Assembly (NCBI RefSeq): GCF_036322705.1
Contig: NZ_AP027270.1
Span: 1,489,501-1,553,500, forward strand
Source: Maricaulis maris
GTDB taxonomy: Bacteria > Pseudomonadota > Alphaproteobacteria > Caulobacterales > Maricaulaceae
Length of the DNA stretch: 64,000 nucleotides
Reading direction: 5' to 3'
This document shows positions 53,438 through 62,679 of this stretch, piece after piece. Numbering within the stretch: position 1 is the stretch's first letter; each line of letters begins with the position of its first letter. The notes under the pieces are model-generated. The model saw nothing but the letters and a program-made list of their open reading frames with translations. It did not search any database and had not been told where the DNA came from. The position numbers and the translations under genes were made by a program.

Positions 53438-53452
53438 GTTCTGCATTTGTTC
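53438..53452 (-). promoter_or_regulatory. SOS box (GTTC-N7-GTTC) upstream of the 31-residue gene
   Basis: GTTC at 53438-53441 and GTTC at 53449-53452 with exactly seven bases between: the direct-repeat LexA operator of alphaproteobacteria. It overlaps the -10 (53449-53454) and the predicted transcription start, so LexA should repress the small gene and any dnaE transcription arising here. Confidence 0.82.
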
Positions 53453-53477
53453 TAAATCGGGGCGTGACAGGCGTCAA
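53449..53477 (-). promoter_or_regulatory. Promoter of the 31-residue SOS gene
   Basis: On the minus strand TTGACG (53477-53472) and TAGAAC (53454-53449) are 17 bases apart. Both hexamers and the spacing are identical to those of the lexA promoter in this window. Transcription would start near 53442, giving a leader of about 25 bases with the GGGGAG site. Confidence 0.78.
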
Positions 53478-53484
53478 GCGAAAT

Positions 53485-53499
53485 GTTCCACTTTTGTTT
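53485..53499 (-). promoter_or_regulatory. Second, imperfect SOS box
   Basis: GTTC (53485-53488), seven bases, then GTTT (53496-53499): one mismatch from the LexA operator consensus, just upstream of the -35. Its centre is 47 bases from that of the perfect box, so it could support cooperative repression; alone it would be weak evidence. Confidence 0.4.
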
Positions 53500-53529
53500 C
53501 ATGGGCGATTCGCGCGCGAGATCGCGAGG

Positions 53530-54219
53530 CTAGACAGGCTCATAGGGCGTGAGCCGGCCATCGGCGAAGGTCAGGATCCGGTCCATCCGGCTGGCCAGCT
53601 CGTGATTATGGGTCGCCACCAGGGCCGCCGCGCCCTCGGCCCGCACGGTCTCGCGAAAGGCCTCGAACACGGTTTCCGAGGTCACCGGATCAAGATTGCC
53701 GGTCGGCTCGTCAGCCAGCAGCACGTGCGGCGCGTTGGCCAAGGCGCGGGCGATGGCCACCCGCTGCTGCTCCCCGCCGGACAATTGCGAGGGCTGATGC
53801 AGGAGCCGGTCACCCAGACCCAGCTGGGTCAACAGGAGTTCGGCCCGCTCGCGCGCGGCCTTGGCCGGCACACCGGCGATCAGCTGCGGCAGGGTGATAT
53901 TTTCCAGCGCGTCGAATTCCGGCAGCAAATGGTGGAACTGGTAGACAAAGCCGATCTCGCGCCGGCGGATCGAGGTGCGGTCGCGGTCACTGAGATCCCG
54001 CGTGGCGCGCCCCCTCACCCGGACCTCACCGCCATCTGGGCGCTCGAGCAGGCCCGCCGCATGCAGGAGCGAGGACTTGCCGGAGCCGGACGGCCCGACG
54101 AGGCCGACAATCTCGCCCGGCGACAGGGTCAGGCTGGCTCCCTGCAGGACCGGCAGCTGACCCGCTTCGGTGACATAGGTGCGATCGATCGCGTCGAGCT
54201 CGAGAACAAATTCACTCAT
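53530..54219 (-). CDS. lolD: Lipoprotein-releasing ABC transporter ATP-binding protein LolD
   Basis: 226 residues from the ATG at 54219. ABC ATPase: Walker [17 protein letters not shown] (about 40-50), Q-loop [11 protein letters not shown], signature [15 protein letters not shown], Walker [13 protein letters not shown] and the switch His in [17 protein letters not shown] after the Q-loop is typical of the LolD/MacB group. It powers extraction of lipoproteins from the inner membrane to LolA. The start overlaps the lolC stop by eight bases. Confidence 0.95.
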   Translation of the reverse strand: MSEFVLELDAIDRTYVTEAGQLPVLQGASLTLSPGEIVGLVGPSGSGKSSLLHAAGLLERPDGGEVRVRGRATRDLSDRDRTSIRRREIGFVYQFHHLLPEFDALENITLPQLIAGVPAKAARERAELLLTQLGLGDRLLHQPSQLSGGEQQRVAIARALANAPHVLLADEPTGNLDPVTSETVFEAFRETVRAEGAAALVATHNHELASRMDRILTFADGRLTPYEPV

Positions 54220-55543
54220 AGCGCAGCGCCTCCACCGGATCGAGACGGGCCGCACGCCAGGCTGGCGGGATGGTCACCAGCAGCGAGATCGCAAAGCCGA
54301 AGACGGTGATGAAGACCACCTCACCCCAGTCGAGCTGGGCCGGAATGCGGTAGAGGTAATAGACGCTGGGATCCCAGACCTGGGCACCGGTCGTCCAGGT
54401 GATGAAGTCCTGGATCGGGCCGATGAAGGTGACGAAGAGAATACCGAGCATCAGGCCGGCAAAAGTGCCCGCCATGCCGATACTGGCGCCGACGATCAGG
54501 AAGACCCGCATGATCGAGGCGCGGGTCGCACCCATGGTGCGCAGGATGGCGATGTCGCGCGACTTGTTCTTCACCAGCATGACCAGGCCGGAAATGATGT
54601 TCATGGCGGCGATTGCGACGACAATGGACAGGATCAGGCGCATCGCCGTGCGCTCGAACTGGAGCGCGTTGAAGAAGGCCGGATCGAGCCGGGTGTAGTC
54701 GTAGACGGTGGCATTGAAGCCGGCGATGGCCCGGATCGTCTCGACGAAGAGCGGCGCCTGGTCGGGATCATCGAGCCGGACCTGGATCAGGTCGACCGTG
54801 TCACCGCGCAGGAAGAAGAGCTGGCCCTGCTCCAGCGGCATGAAGGCCAGGCTGTTGTCGATGGTCGAGACACCGGCAGCCAGGATGGCGCCGACATAAT
54901 AGGCCTTCTGCTGTGGCCGTGCGCCAAAGGCGGACGGCGCGGCCCGCGCCGACAGGAAGGTCACGCGGTCGCCGACACTGACACCGAGACGCTGGGCGAC
55001 TCCGGTGCCAAGGACGATCACATCGCCACCATTGCGGCCTTCACCGAACTCGCTGAGGTCGCCGAACTGCAGGCCGGTAAGGCTGCGCGGGTCATCCCCG
55101 GACTGGACCACATCCATCCGGGCAAGGTCCTCGGGACGCACGGCGAGCACCTGGAGAAAGGTTTCATACCGGTCCGAGGTCGCCATGACCTGGCCGGACA
55201 CCACCGGATCGGCGCTCTTCACGCCGGTCATCGCCTCGATTTCGGTCAGCAGGCGATCAATCTCGCCGGGATCAATTTCCCGAGTATCGACATAGACATG
55301 CGGCTGAAAGCCGAGAAGCTGGTTAAAGAGCTCGGCGCGGAAGCCGTTCATGATCGACATGACGGCGATCAGGCCGGTGACCGCGAGTGCGATGCCGCCG
55401 AAGGAGATCCAGGCGATCAGGGCGACGCCGCCATGCTTGCGACGGGCCCGCAGATAGCGAAAGGCGAGCAGGAATTCATACGGGCTGAAGGGACGTGCCC
55501 CGCCTGCCGATGCCGAGCCTGCTTCGCCACCCGCCTCAGTCAT
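54212..55543 (-). CDS. lolC: Lipoprotein-releasing ABC transporter permease (LolC/E family)
   Basis: 443 residues from the ATG at 55543, overlapping the proS stop by eight bases. Topology is typical: one N-terminal helix (about 45-67, [20 protein letters not shown]), a large periplasmic MacB-like domain (about 70-285), then three helices (about 293-320, 340-375 and 405-430). [19 protein letters not shown] is the characteristic N-terminal block. Alphaproteobacteria usually have a single LolC/E-type (LolF) permease acting as a homodimer, consistent with one gene here. It forms the LolCDE-like complex with LolD. Confidence 0.93.
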   Translation of the reverse strand: MTEAGGEAGSASAGGARPFSPYEFLLAFRYLRARRKHGGVALIAWISFGGIALAVTGLIAVMSIMNGFRAELFNQLLGFQPHVYVDTREIDPGEIDRLLTEIEAMTGVKSADPVVSGQVMATSDRYETFLQVLAVRPEDLARMDVVQSGDDPRSLTGLQFGDLSEFGEGRNGGDVIVLGTGVAQRLGVSVGDRVTFLSARAAPSAFGARPQQKAYYVGAILAAGVSTIDNSLAFMPLEQGQLFFLRGDTVDLIQVRLDDPDQAPLFVETIRAIAGFNATVYDYTRLDPAFFNALQFERTAMRLILSIVVAIAAMNIISGLVMLVKNKSRDIAILRTMGATRASIMRVFLIVGASIGMAGTFAGLMLGILFVTFIGPIQDFITWTTGAQVWDPSVYYLYRIPAQLDWGEVVFITVFGFAISLLVTIPPAWRAARLDPVEALRYE

Positions 55544-56870
55544 CGCTGAACGCCCGCGCGGAGAGACGCGCGACGGCGTCTTCCGGTGACAATTCATGGG
55601 TCTCGCCCGAGCGACGGACCTTGAGCTCGACCTTGCCCTCTTTCAGGCCGCGCGGCCCGATCACCAGCTGATAGGGCAGACCGATCAGATCGGCGGTGGC
55701 GAACTTGGCGCCGGCGCGATTGTCGGTATCGTCATAGAGCGGATCGAGCCCGGCCTTGACCAGCGCCGCATAGGCGCTCTCGCAGGCCGCATCGCACTCG
55801 GCATCGCCGACACGCATATTGATGATGCCGACACCGAAGGGCGCGACGCTTTCCGGCCAGACACAGCCCTTCTCGTCGTGATGCGCCTCGATGATCGCCC
55901 CGAGCAGGCGCGACACGCCGACCCCGTACGAGCCCATGTGCACGGGACGGATCTGGCCGTCCTGATGCTGGACAACTGCTTTCATCGGCTCGGAATACTT
56001 GGTGCCGAAATAGAAGATATGACCGACTTCGATGCCGCGGGCGGAGAGCTGGCGGTCGGCCGGGACCGCCGCGAAGGCGTCCGGCTCGTGCATTTCCTCG
56101 GTCGCGGCATAGAGCGCCGTGCGCTGGTCGACATAGGGCTGGAGGTCGCCGTCGAAATCGACATCAGGACCGGGCACCGGCATCTCGACCAGATCGGCAT
56201 GACAGAAGACCTCACTCTCGCCGGTGTCGGCCAGGACGATGAATTCATGGCTCAGATCACCGCCGATCGGACCGGTATCGGCCTTCATCGGGACAGCCTT
56301 GAGGCCCATGCGCGCGAAGGTGTTGAGATAGGCCACGAACATGCGGTTATAGGATTTGCGCGCCGTCTCCTCGTCCAGGTCGAAGGAATAGGTGTCCTTC
56401 ATCAGGAATTCGCGGCCCCGCATGACGCCGAAGCGCGGGCGGATCTCGTCGCGGAATTTCCACTGGATGTGGTAAAGCAGCTTGGGCAGGTCCTTGTAGG
56501 AACGGCAATAGGACCGGAAGAGCTCGGTGATCATCTCCTCATTGGTCGGCCCGTACAGCATCTCGCGATCATGACGGTCGGTGATGCGCAGCATCTCCTG
56601 GCCGTAATCATCATAGCGCCCGCTCTCGCGCCACAGATCGGCCGACTGGATGGTCGGCATCAGCAACTCGACAGCGCCGGCCCTGTTCTGCTCCTCGCGG
56701 ACGATCTGCTCGACCTTGTTGAGGACTTTCAGACCGAGCGGCAGCCACGAGTAGATACCCGCCGATTGCTGCTTGATCATGCCGGCACGCAGCATCAGCT
56801 GGTGCGACACGATCTGCGCGTCGGAGGGGGTTTCTTTCAGGACAGGCAGGAAAAAGCGGGACAGGCGCAT
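55536..56870 (-). CDS. proS: Prolyl-tRNA synthetase (short, type 2)
   Basis: 444 residues from the ATG at 56870 ([19 protein letters not shown]). Class II synthetase: motif 1 around [18 protein letters not shown], motif 2 in [21 protein letters not shown], motif 3 in [16 protein letters not shown]. The C-terminal anticodon-binding domain starts at about 345 ([10 protein letters not shown]). The length is that of the alphaproteobacterial form without a full editing insertion. The proS-lolC-lolD order with overlapping ends points to one transcript leading toward the SOS gene and dnaE. Confidence 0.97.
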   Translation of the reverse strand: MRLSRFFLPVLKETPSDAQIVSHQLMLRAGMIKQQSAGIYSWLPLGLKVLNKVEQIVREEQNRAGAVELLMPTIQSADLWRESGRYDDYGQEMLRITDRHDREMLYGPTNEEMITELFRSYCRSYKDLPKLLYHIQWKFRDEIRPRFGVMRGREFLMKDTYSFDLDEETARKSYNRMFVAYLNTFARMGLKAVPMKADTGPIGGDLSHEFIVLADTGESEVFCHADLVEMPVPGPDVDFDGDLQPYVDQRTALYAATEEMHEPDAFAAVPADRQLSARGIEVGHIFYFGTKYSEPMKAVVQHQDGQIRPVHMGSYGVGVSRLLGAIIEAHHDEKGCVWPESVAPFGVGIINMRVGDAECDAACESAYAALVKAGLDPLYDDTDNRAGAKFATADLIGLPYQLVIGPRGLKEGKVELKVRRSGETHELSPEDAVARLSARAFSDD

Positions 56871-56993
56871 GAGGCGATTCCGGTGGGTTCGTGTGTAACG
56901 CCCATTAGACCGGGTGAGCCGCGTAATACAAGGCGGCAGGCGGGCCGGTCTGCAGAGACCGGCCCGAACTCGGCCCGTCAACCGTGATCCGCC

Positions 56994-58589
56994 CTACCCC
57001 TCAGCCGGATAATAGGTCGGCGAGCCCGGCCCGACCGGAAGGTCCAGTCCGAACGTCCACAGGAAGAAGAAGCTCGACCAGAAGATCAGGAAAAAGATCG
57101 TGTAGGGCAGCATCATCGCGATCAGCGTGCCGACGCCCAGCTTGCGGTCATAGCGCGTCGCCCAGGCCAGGATGAGACCGAAATAGCTCATCATCGGGGT
57201 GATGATATTGGTCGTGCTGTCGCCAATCCGGTAGGCCGCCTGGATCACCTCCGGGGCATAGCCGATCAGCATCAGCATCGGCACAAAGATCGGCGCCGTC
57301 ACCGCCCACTGGGCCGAGGCCGAGCCGAGCGACAGGTTGATCACCGCGCACATCAGGATGAAGAGGAAGAAGACCAGTGGCCCGGTCAGGCCGCTATCCT
57401 GCAGGAATTGCGCCCCGGTCACCGCCGTGATGGCGCCGAGATTGGTCCAGCCGAAAAAGGCGACGAATTGGGCCGCGAAGAAAACCAGCACGATGTAGAG
57501 ACCCAGCGCACTCAGCGCGCCGGCCATGGCGTCGATGACATCGCGGTCGGACTTCATGGTCCCGACGGCGCGGCCATAGGCATAGCCGGCGACCACGAAG
57601 AAGATCAGGATCCAGACCACGAAGCCCCGGAAGAAGGGCGAGTTGATCCGGTCGCCGGTGTCGGGATTGCGCAACACACCCCATTCCGGCAGCAGGGTCA
57701 GCGCCATCAGGCCGAAGACGGCGAGGATGCCCAGCCCGGCCCAGACCAGACCCTTGCGTTCGCCGTCGGACAACGGCTGCATCATGTTCTTGTCGAGCAC
57801 GGTCTCGTCGGCGGCCGACGGATTATACCGGCCCAGCTTGGGCTCGACGATGAAGATGGTGACCAGCGAGCCGATCGCGGTGATCAGGAAGGTCGAGGCG
57901 ACCATGAAGTACCAGTTCGCCGTCGCCACCACGACATAGTCCGGATCGATCAGGCGCGCGGCTTCCTGGGTGATCCCCGCCAGCAGCGGATCGATCGTGC
58001 CGATCAGGAGATTGGCGCTATAGCCGCCTGACACACCGGCAAAGGCGGCGGCCATGCCGGCCAGCGGGTGCCGTCCGAGCGCGTAGAAAATCGCACCGGC
58101 CAGCGGGATCAGGACGACATAGCCGACTTCGGAGGCGGTATTGGAGACAATGCCGGCGAAGACGATGGCGACAGTCACGACATGGCGCGGTGCCGACAGC
58201 ACCATGCCGCGTACAGCAGCGGAGAGAAGCCCGGACTTCTCGGCCACACCGACGCCGAGCATGGCAACGAGGACCACGCCAAGCGGTGCGAAATTGGTGA
58301 AATTGGTGACCAGGCCGGTGAAGATGCGCCGGATGCCATCGCCATCGAGCAGGCTGACCGCCCGGATCATGCCGTCCTCGGCAACTCCGCGCGCGCCCGC
58401 GGGACGCGGGTCTTCGACCGCAATTCCCATCCAGCCGAGCAGACCCGAGAGCAGGACGATTCCGACGGCCAGGAGCGCAAACAGGGTGACCGGATGCGGC
58501 AGCAGGTTTCCGAGCCACTCCACCCCGTCCAGAAACCGCGTGAAGACGCCCCGCTTTGCCGGTTCGGCCTGGCCCTGATTGTTGCGCAT
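56994..58589 (-). CDS. AbgT-family transporter
   Basis: 531 residues from the ATG at 58589 (MRNNQGQAEPAK), with AGGGG upstream. There are about 11-13 membrane helices. The AbgT signature elements are visible: an N-terminal FLDGVEWLGNLLPHPVTLF, FAPLGVVLVAMLGVGVAEKSG, a first hairpin loop NTASEVGYVVLIPLAGAIF, and the C-terminal GDSTTNIITPMMSYFGLI. Family members import p-aminobenzoyl-glutamate, or in some species export sulfonamide-type antimetabolites. Which applies here is unknown, and no abgA/abgB hydrolase genes are adjacent. It is 123 bases downstream of nothing coding on its strand except DUF1467, so likely independently transcribed. Confidence 0.9.
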   Translation of the reverse strand: MRNNQGQAEPAKRGVFTRFLDGVEWLGNLLPHPVTLFALLAVGIVLLSGLLGWMGIAVEDPRPAGARGVAEDGMIRAVSLLDGDGIRRIFTGLVTNFTNFAPLGVVLVAMLGVGVAEKSGLLSAAVRGMVLSAPRHVVTVAIVFAGIVSNTASEVGYVVLIPLAGAIFYALGRHPLAGMAAAFAGVSGGYSANLLIGTIDPLLAGITQEAARLIDPDYVVVATANWYFMVASTFLITAIGSLVTIFIVEPKLGRYNPSAADETVLDKNMMQPLSDGERKGLVWAGLGILAVFGLMALTLLPEWGVLRNPDTGDRINSPFFRGFVVWILIFFVVAGYAYGRAVGTMKSDRDVIDAMAGALSALGLYIVLVFFAAQFVAFFGWTNLGAITAVTGAQFLQDSGLTGPLVFFLFILMCAVINLSLGSASAQWAVTAPIFVPMLMLIGYAPEVIQAAYRIGDSTTNIITPMMSYFGLILAWATRYDRKLGVGTLIAMMLPYTIFFLIFWSSFFFLWTFGLDLPVGPGSPTYYPAEG

Positions 58590-58705
58590 GATCACCCCTG
58601 TGCTGCCGTGCAGGCCGCACAAGACACGAGCTGAGAATTGTTTTCAACCCGATGAAATCTAGGGACTTATTGGTTGCCGGAGACTCAGTTGCCAGCCAAG
58701 GTCGA

Positions 58706-59047
58706 TCAATACCAGCGGTGCGGCATCAACTGGCTCAGCACACCGCTCTCGGTGATGATGAAATAGAATATCCAGGCAATCGAGGTGGCGATCGTCGTCC
58801 ACCACATCTTGCGCGCCATGTTGGGCGCTTGCGGTGCCCCGGGCTCGGACCCGTCCACGACGTCGCCAGCCTCTTCCTGCGAGCGTACGCCGATCGGCAG
58901 CATGGTGAAGAAGAAGAGCCACCAGACAATCAGGAAGACGACCACACCGTTGACAATGCCAACGCCGCCGTCACGCACGAAGAAACCCTTCAGCCAGAGA
59001 AGCGCCGCGATCGCGACGGGGACATGACCGATCCAGCGTTTCATCAT
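58706..59047 (-). CDS. DUF1467 membrane protein
   Basis: 113 residues with three membrane segments (about 8-22, 28-50 and 83-103). The central stretch VVVFLIVWWLFFFTMLPIGV followed by RSQEEAGDVVDGSEPGAP is diagnostic of DUF1467, an alphaproteobacterial family. The gene starts within the mce stop codon (ATG and TGA overlap), so it is coupled to methylmalonyl-CoA epimerase, a conserved neighbourhood in this class. The function is unknown. Confidence 0.88.
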   Translation of the reverse strand: MMKRWIGHVPVAIAALLWLKGFFVRDGGVGIVNGVVVFLIVWWLFFFTMLPIGVRSQEEAGDVVDGSEPGAPQAPNMARKMWWTTIATSIAWIFYFIITESGVLSQLMPHRWY

Positions 59048-59460
59048 TGCGGCTCCTGCATCAGCTCGATGAGCTGGCCGTGACTGTCCTTGGGATGGAT
59101 GAAGATGACCGGCACACCGTGGGCACCGACATAGGGCTCTCCCGTACCGAGCACGGTCGCGCCCTTCGCCACCATCGCGTCCCGGGCGGCGACAATGTCA
59201 GGCACCTCAAAGCAGAGATGGTGCTGGCCGCCCTTGGGATTGCGTTCAAGGAATTTGTGGACCGGACTGTCCGCGCCGAGCGGTTCGAGGAGCTCGATCT
59301 CGCTATTGGCGAGATGGACGAAGGCCACCCTCACCCCGAGATGCGGAAAATCCTTCGTCTCGGTCGCATCGGCGGCGCCATAGAGTTCGGCATAGGTTTT
59401 CTTGGCCGCCTCGATATCGGGTACGGCCACGCCGACATGGTTCAAACGTCCGATCTTCAT
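59044..59460 (-). CDS. mce: Methylmalonyl-CoA epimerase
   Basis: 138 residues. Vicinal-oxygen-chelate fold with GRLNHVGVAVPDIEAAKKTY at the N terminus (His metal ligand H8), a central ELLEPLG, GQHHLCFEVPDI (second His) and the C-terminal Glu in LIELMQEP. It interconverts the R and S forms of methylmalonyl-CoA in propionate and odd-chain fatty-acid oxidation. The mutase genes are not in this window. The ribosome binding site is GGAG, ten bases upstream. Confidence 0.93.
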   Translation of the reverse strand: MKIGRLNHVGVAVPDIEAAKKTYAELYGAADATETKDFPHLGVRVAFVHLANSEIELLEPLGADSPVHKFLERNPKGGQHHLCFEVPDIVAARDAMVAKGATVLGTGEPYVGAHGVPVIFIHPKDSHGQLIELMQEPQ

Positions 59461-59474
59461 CCCGCGTCTCCGTG

Positions 59475-61145
59475 TCAGACTTCCAGCATCATGATCTCGA
59501 CCCAGGGCTTCTTGCCCCAGATCCGCCCGGCCTCGCGGCGGACCGCCCGCCGGATTTCTTCCTCGGCCAGTTCTACATCGCGGCGGTCGCGCTTGGACAT
59601 GCGACCAAAGGCCCGCTCGGCCTCGTCAGCCAGGGCATCGGCGAAATCATCCAGCGAGGTCTCGGCATCTTCCGGCACGCCCTGGAAGCGCACTTCCGGT
59701 CCCGACACGATCTCGCCCTTCTCGCTCACGGCCAGCGACAGGGTGACCTGTCCGGCATGCGCCAGCTTGCGCCGCTCGCGGATCGAGTTGGCATTGGAGT
59801 CGACCATGAAATTGCCGTCGACATGCAGCCGGCCGGACGGCACTTCATCGACAATCGAGGCGCTGCCATCGGAGCGGATCTGGACCATGTCGCCATTGCG
59901 GACCGACACCGTGTGCGGCACTTGCAGCTCGCGGGCATAGGCGGCGTGCTCGAGCAGGTGACGGCGTTCGCCATGCACCGGGATCGCCACTTTCGGCTTG
60001 GCCCAGGCATACATCTGCGCCAGCTCGTCGCGGCATGGATGGCCGGAGACGTGGATCGGCCGGTTCTTCTCGGTGAGAATATGGACCCCGCGCTCGGCGA
60101 GCTGGTTCTGCAGCTCGAAAATGCCCAGCTCATTGCCCGGAATGACGCGGCTCGAGAAGATCACCGTGTCCTCATTGCCGAGGGTCACATTGCGGTGATT
60201 GCCGGCAGCAATCCGCGACAGCGCTGCGCGTGGCTCGCCTTGAGAGCCGGTGCACAGGTAGAGGATTTTCTCGGCCGGGAAGAAGGCAGCCTCCTCCTCG
60301 CCGACAAAGTCCTGGACGTCCTGGAGCAGGCCAACGGCCTTGGCCGCCGCGGTCATGCGGTGCATCGACCGGCCGACCAGGCAGACCCGGCGGCCATTGG
60401 CCTCGGCCGCCTGGATGGCGGATTGCAGGCGCGCGACATTTGACGCGAAGGCGGCGATGGCGACCTTGCCGGTCTTGCACTCGCTGACCACCTTGATCAG
60501 CTCGTCGCGGACATCCCCCTCGGAGCCACTCTCGCCCGGCGTGAACACGTTTGTGCTGTCGCAGATCATCGCCAGCACACCCTCGTCGCCGATTGCGGTG
60601 ATGGCATCGATATCGGTCGCCTCACCGATCATCGGGGCGGGATCGATCTTCCAGTCGCCCGTATGCAGCACCATGCCGGCCGGCGTCCGGATGGCGATGC
60701 CATTGGGTTCCGGGATGGAGTGCGTCAGGGTGACCATCTGCAGGTCGAACGGACCGAGCTGGAAGCGGCTGTCGAGCGCAATTTCGTGCAGCTCCACCTC
60801 ATCCAGCAGACCGTATTCGCGCAACCGGTCACGGACCAGCCAGGCGGTGAAGGGTGTCGCCCAGATCGGACATTTCAGCCGCCGCCAGAGATGCGCCACG
60901 GCGCCCATGTGATCTTCGTGGGCATGGGTCAGCACCATGCCGATCAAATCGTCCCGGCGCTCCTCGATAAAGCGCGGGTCGGGCATGATGAGATCAACGC
61001 CCGGCGTGGTCAGATTGCCGAAAGTCACACCGCAATCGACGATGATCCACTTCTGCCTTCCCTCCGGCCCATAGCCGTAGAGATTGAGATTCATGCCGAT
61101 TTCATCGGATCCGCCAAGCGGCAGGAAATAGAGGCTATCGGTCAC
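59475..61145 (-). CDS. rnj: Ribonuclease J
   Basis: 556 residues from a GTG at 61145. Metallo-beta-lactamase/beta-CASP nuclease: [19 protein letters not shown] at the N terminus, the zinc motif THAHEDHMG (H74, H76, D78, H79), [10 protein letters not shown], a beta-CASP region with [15 protein letters not shown], and [11 protein letters not shown] with [16 protein letters not shown]-terminal domain of about 100 residues follows. It processes and degrades RNA with both 5'-exonuclease and endonuclease activity. The start overlaps the coaX stop (GTGA), and it lies 14 bases before mce. Confidence 0.96.
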   Translation of the reverse strand: MTDSLYFLPLGGSDEIGMNLNLYGYGPEGRQKWIIVDCGVTFGNLTTPGVDLIMPDPRFIEERRDDLIGMVLTHAHEDHMGAVAHLWRRLKCPIWATPFTAWLVRDRLREYGLLDEVELHEIALDSRFQLGPFDLQMVTLTHSIPEPNGIAIRTPAGMVLHTGDWKIDPAPMIGEATDIDAITAIGDEGVLAMICDSTNVFTPGESGSEGDVRDELIKVVSECKTGKVAIAAFASNVARLQSAIQAAEANGRRVCLVGRSMHRMTAAAKAVGLLQDVQDFVGEEEAAFFPAEKILYLCTGSQGEPRAALSRIAAGNHRNVTLGNEDTVIFSSRVIPGNELGIFELQNQLAERGVHILTEKNRPIHVSGHPCRDELAQMYAWAKPKVAIPVHGERRHLLEHAAYARELQVPHTVSVRNGDMVQIRSDGSASIVDEVPSGRLHVDGNFMVDSNANSIRERRKLAHAGQVTLSLAVSEKGEIVSGPEVRFQGVPEDAETSLDDFADALADEAERAFGRMSKRDRRDVELAEEEIRRAVRREAGRIWGKKPWVEIMMLEV

Positions 61146-61921
61146 GTATTGCTACCGCCATTGAGTTTCCAGACTTCGAGAAGGCCGCGAATGGTCAGAT
61201 CCGCGTCATAGTGGTCGATCGCCTTGGAGGCGCCGTCAAACAGCGAGACGACACCGCCCGTCGCGACCACGGTCATGGGTTGGGCGTACTCGGTCTTGAG
61301 CCGATGGACCAGCCCGTCAATCAGATCGATATAACCCCAGAACACGCCCGACTGCATCGCCGAGACGGTATCCTTGCCCATCACCCGCGCCGGCTTGGCG
61401 ATGGCAACCCGCGGCAGCTTGGCCGCCGCGCTGTGCAGGGCCTGCATGGAGAGGTTGATACCCGGTGCGATGATCCCGCCCTCAAAGGCGCCATCGGCCG
61501 CGATCACGTCAAAGGTCGTCGCGGTGCCGCTATCAATGATGATCAGCGCGCCATCATAGACCGCGCGCGCGCCAAGGGCATTGACCAGGCGGTCGGCACC
61601 GGCGTCCTGGGGACGATCGAGACGGACCTCGATATCCATGCGCACACCCGGTTCGCCGACGATCACCGGCTCGGTCTTGAAATAGCGGCGCGACAGGTTG
61701 CGCAGATTGAACAGCGCCTGCGGCACCACGGTCGAGATCACGCAATCGGTGATATCGCTGAAGGAGCGGCCCTGCAGGGCCATCAGCTGGGACAGCCAGA
61801 CCGCATGCTCGTCGGCGGTCCGCGTCGAGTCGGTCCCCGAGCGCCACTGGGCGACCCAGTCGGTCCCGTCATGAATGGCAAACAGCGTATTGGTGTTGCC
61901 GCAGTCGATCGCGAGCAGCAT
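61142..61921 (-). CDS. coaX: Type III pantothenate kinase
   Basis: 259 residues from the ATG at 61921 ([19 protein letters not shown]), with AAAGGA upstream. It has the ASKHA fold with the phosphate motif DCGNTN at 6-11, [11 protein letters not shown] (catalytic Asp), [15 protein letters not shown] and [15 protein letters not shown]. It phosphorylates pantothenate, the first step of CoA synthesis, needs potassium or ammonium, and is not feedback-inhibited by CoA. It is placed between birA (10-base gap) and rnj (four-base overlap). Confidence 0.96.
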   Translation of the reverse strand: MLLAIDCGNTNTLFAIHDGTDWVAQWRSGTDSTRTADEHAVWLSQLMALQGRSFSDITDCVISTVVPQALFNLRNLSRRYFKTEPVIVGEPGVRMDIEVRLDRPQDAGADRLVNALGARAVYDGALIIIDSGTATTFDVIAADGAFEGGIIAPGINLSMQALHSAAAKLPRVAIAKPARVMGKDTVSAMQSGVFWGYIDLIDGLVHRLKTEYAQPMTVVATGGVVSLFDGASKAIDHYDADLTIRGLLEVWKLNGGSNT

Positions 61922-61931
61922 GGCGTTCCTT

Positions 61932-62675
61932 TCAGCCCCTGTCGGGGAAAAACACGTCTCCTGCGGAGATATACCGTCGTCCGCCGCCGACCAAGTCCAG
62001 ACGCAGTGCGCCATCGGGTCCAAGGTCGGCGAAGGTGCCGGACACGGTCTCGTTTTCCAGCCGTGCCTCGCAGCGCTGCCCGAGGCCATGGGCACGGGTC
62101 AGCCAGCGATCACGGATCGGGCCAAAGCCACCGAGATGCCAGTCCTCCCGCTCGCGCTCGAAGGCGGTAATCAGGGTCACCAGCGCGTCTTCAGGAGCCA
62201 GGGACCGGCCATGCCGGGCGAGTGCCGTCGCCGGCCGCTCGGCGTCGTCGGGCGCTTCCGCGAGATTGATGCCGATACCGATCGCCAGCCAAAGTCCACC
62301 GCCCGGCGCGGCACCACTCTCGAGCAGGATGCCAGCCACCTTGCGGCCGCCGACAAGCGCATCATTCGGCCATTTCAGGCGGGTCAGCGCCGGATCGCGT
62401 GTCGCACTGTCACAGACCGCAGCGACCGCCAGCGCCGCCGCGAAGGACAGCTCGGCGGCTCGCGCCGGTTCGCACTGAAAGGTGTAGAGGCCGGTGGCAA
62501 AGAGATTGCCGCCATGACCGCTCCAGACCCGCCCGCGACGGCCGCGACCGGCGGTCTGGCGACGGGCCGCGAGCCAGAGCGGGCCGCGCTCGCCGGCAGC
62601 GGCCCGGTCACGGATATCGGCATTGGTCGAGCCTGTTTCCTCGACCCACTCAATTCGGGGCTGGATATCCGGCAA
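61932..62675 (-). CDS. birA: Biotin--[acetyl-CoA carboxylase] ligase, monofunctional
   Basis: 247 residues from a TTG at 62675, five bases after the nuoN stop. The biotinyl-AMP-binding motif is [11 protein letters not shown] (about 43-53), preceded by [14 protein letters not shown] and followed by [20 protein letters not shown] with the catalytic Lys, and a C-terminal SH3-like module. There is no N-terminal helix-turn-helix, so it cannot repress transcription as E. coli BirA does. It attaches biotin to carboxylase carriers. The nuoN-birA-coaX-rnj order is conserved in alphaproteobacteria. Confidence 0.95.
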   Translation of the reverse strand: MPDIQPRIEWVEETGSTNADIRDRAAAGERGPLWLAARRQTAGRGRRGRVWSGHGGNLFATGLYTFQCEPARAAELSFAAALAVAAVCDSATRDPALTRLKWPNDALVGGRKVAGILLESGAAPGGGLWLAIGIGINLAEAPDDAERPATALARHGRSLAPEDALVTLITAFEREREDWHLGGFGPIRDRWLTRAHGLGQRCEARLENETVSGTFADLGPDGALRLDLVGGGRRYISAGDVFFPDRG

Positions 62676-62679
62676 GACG

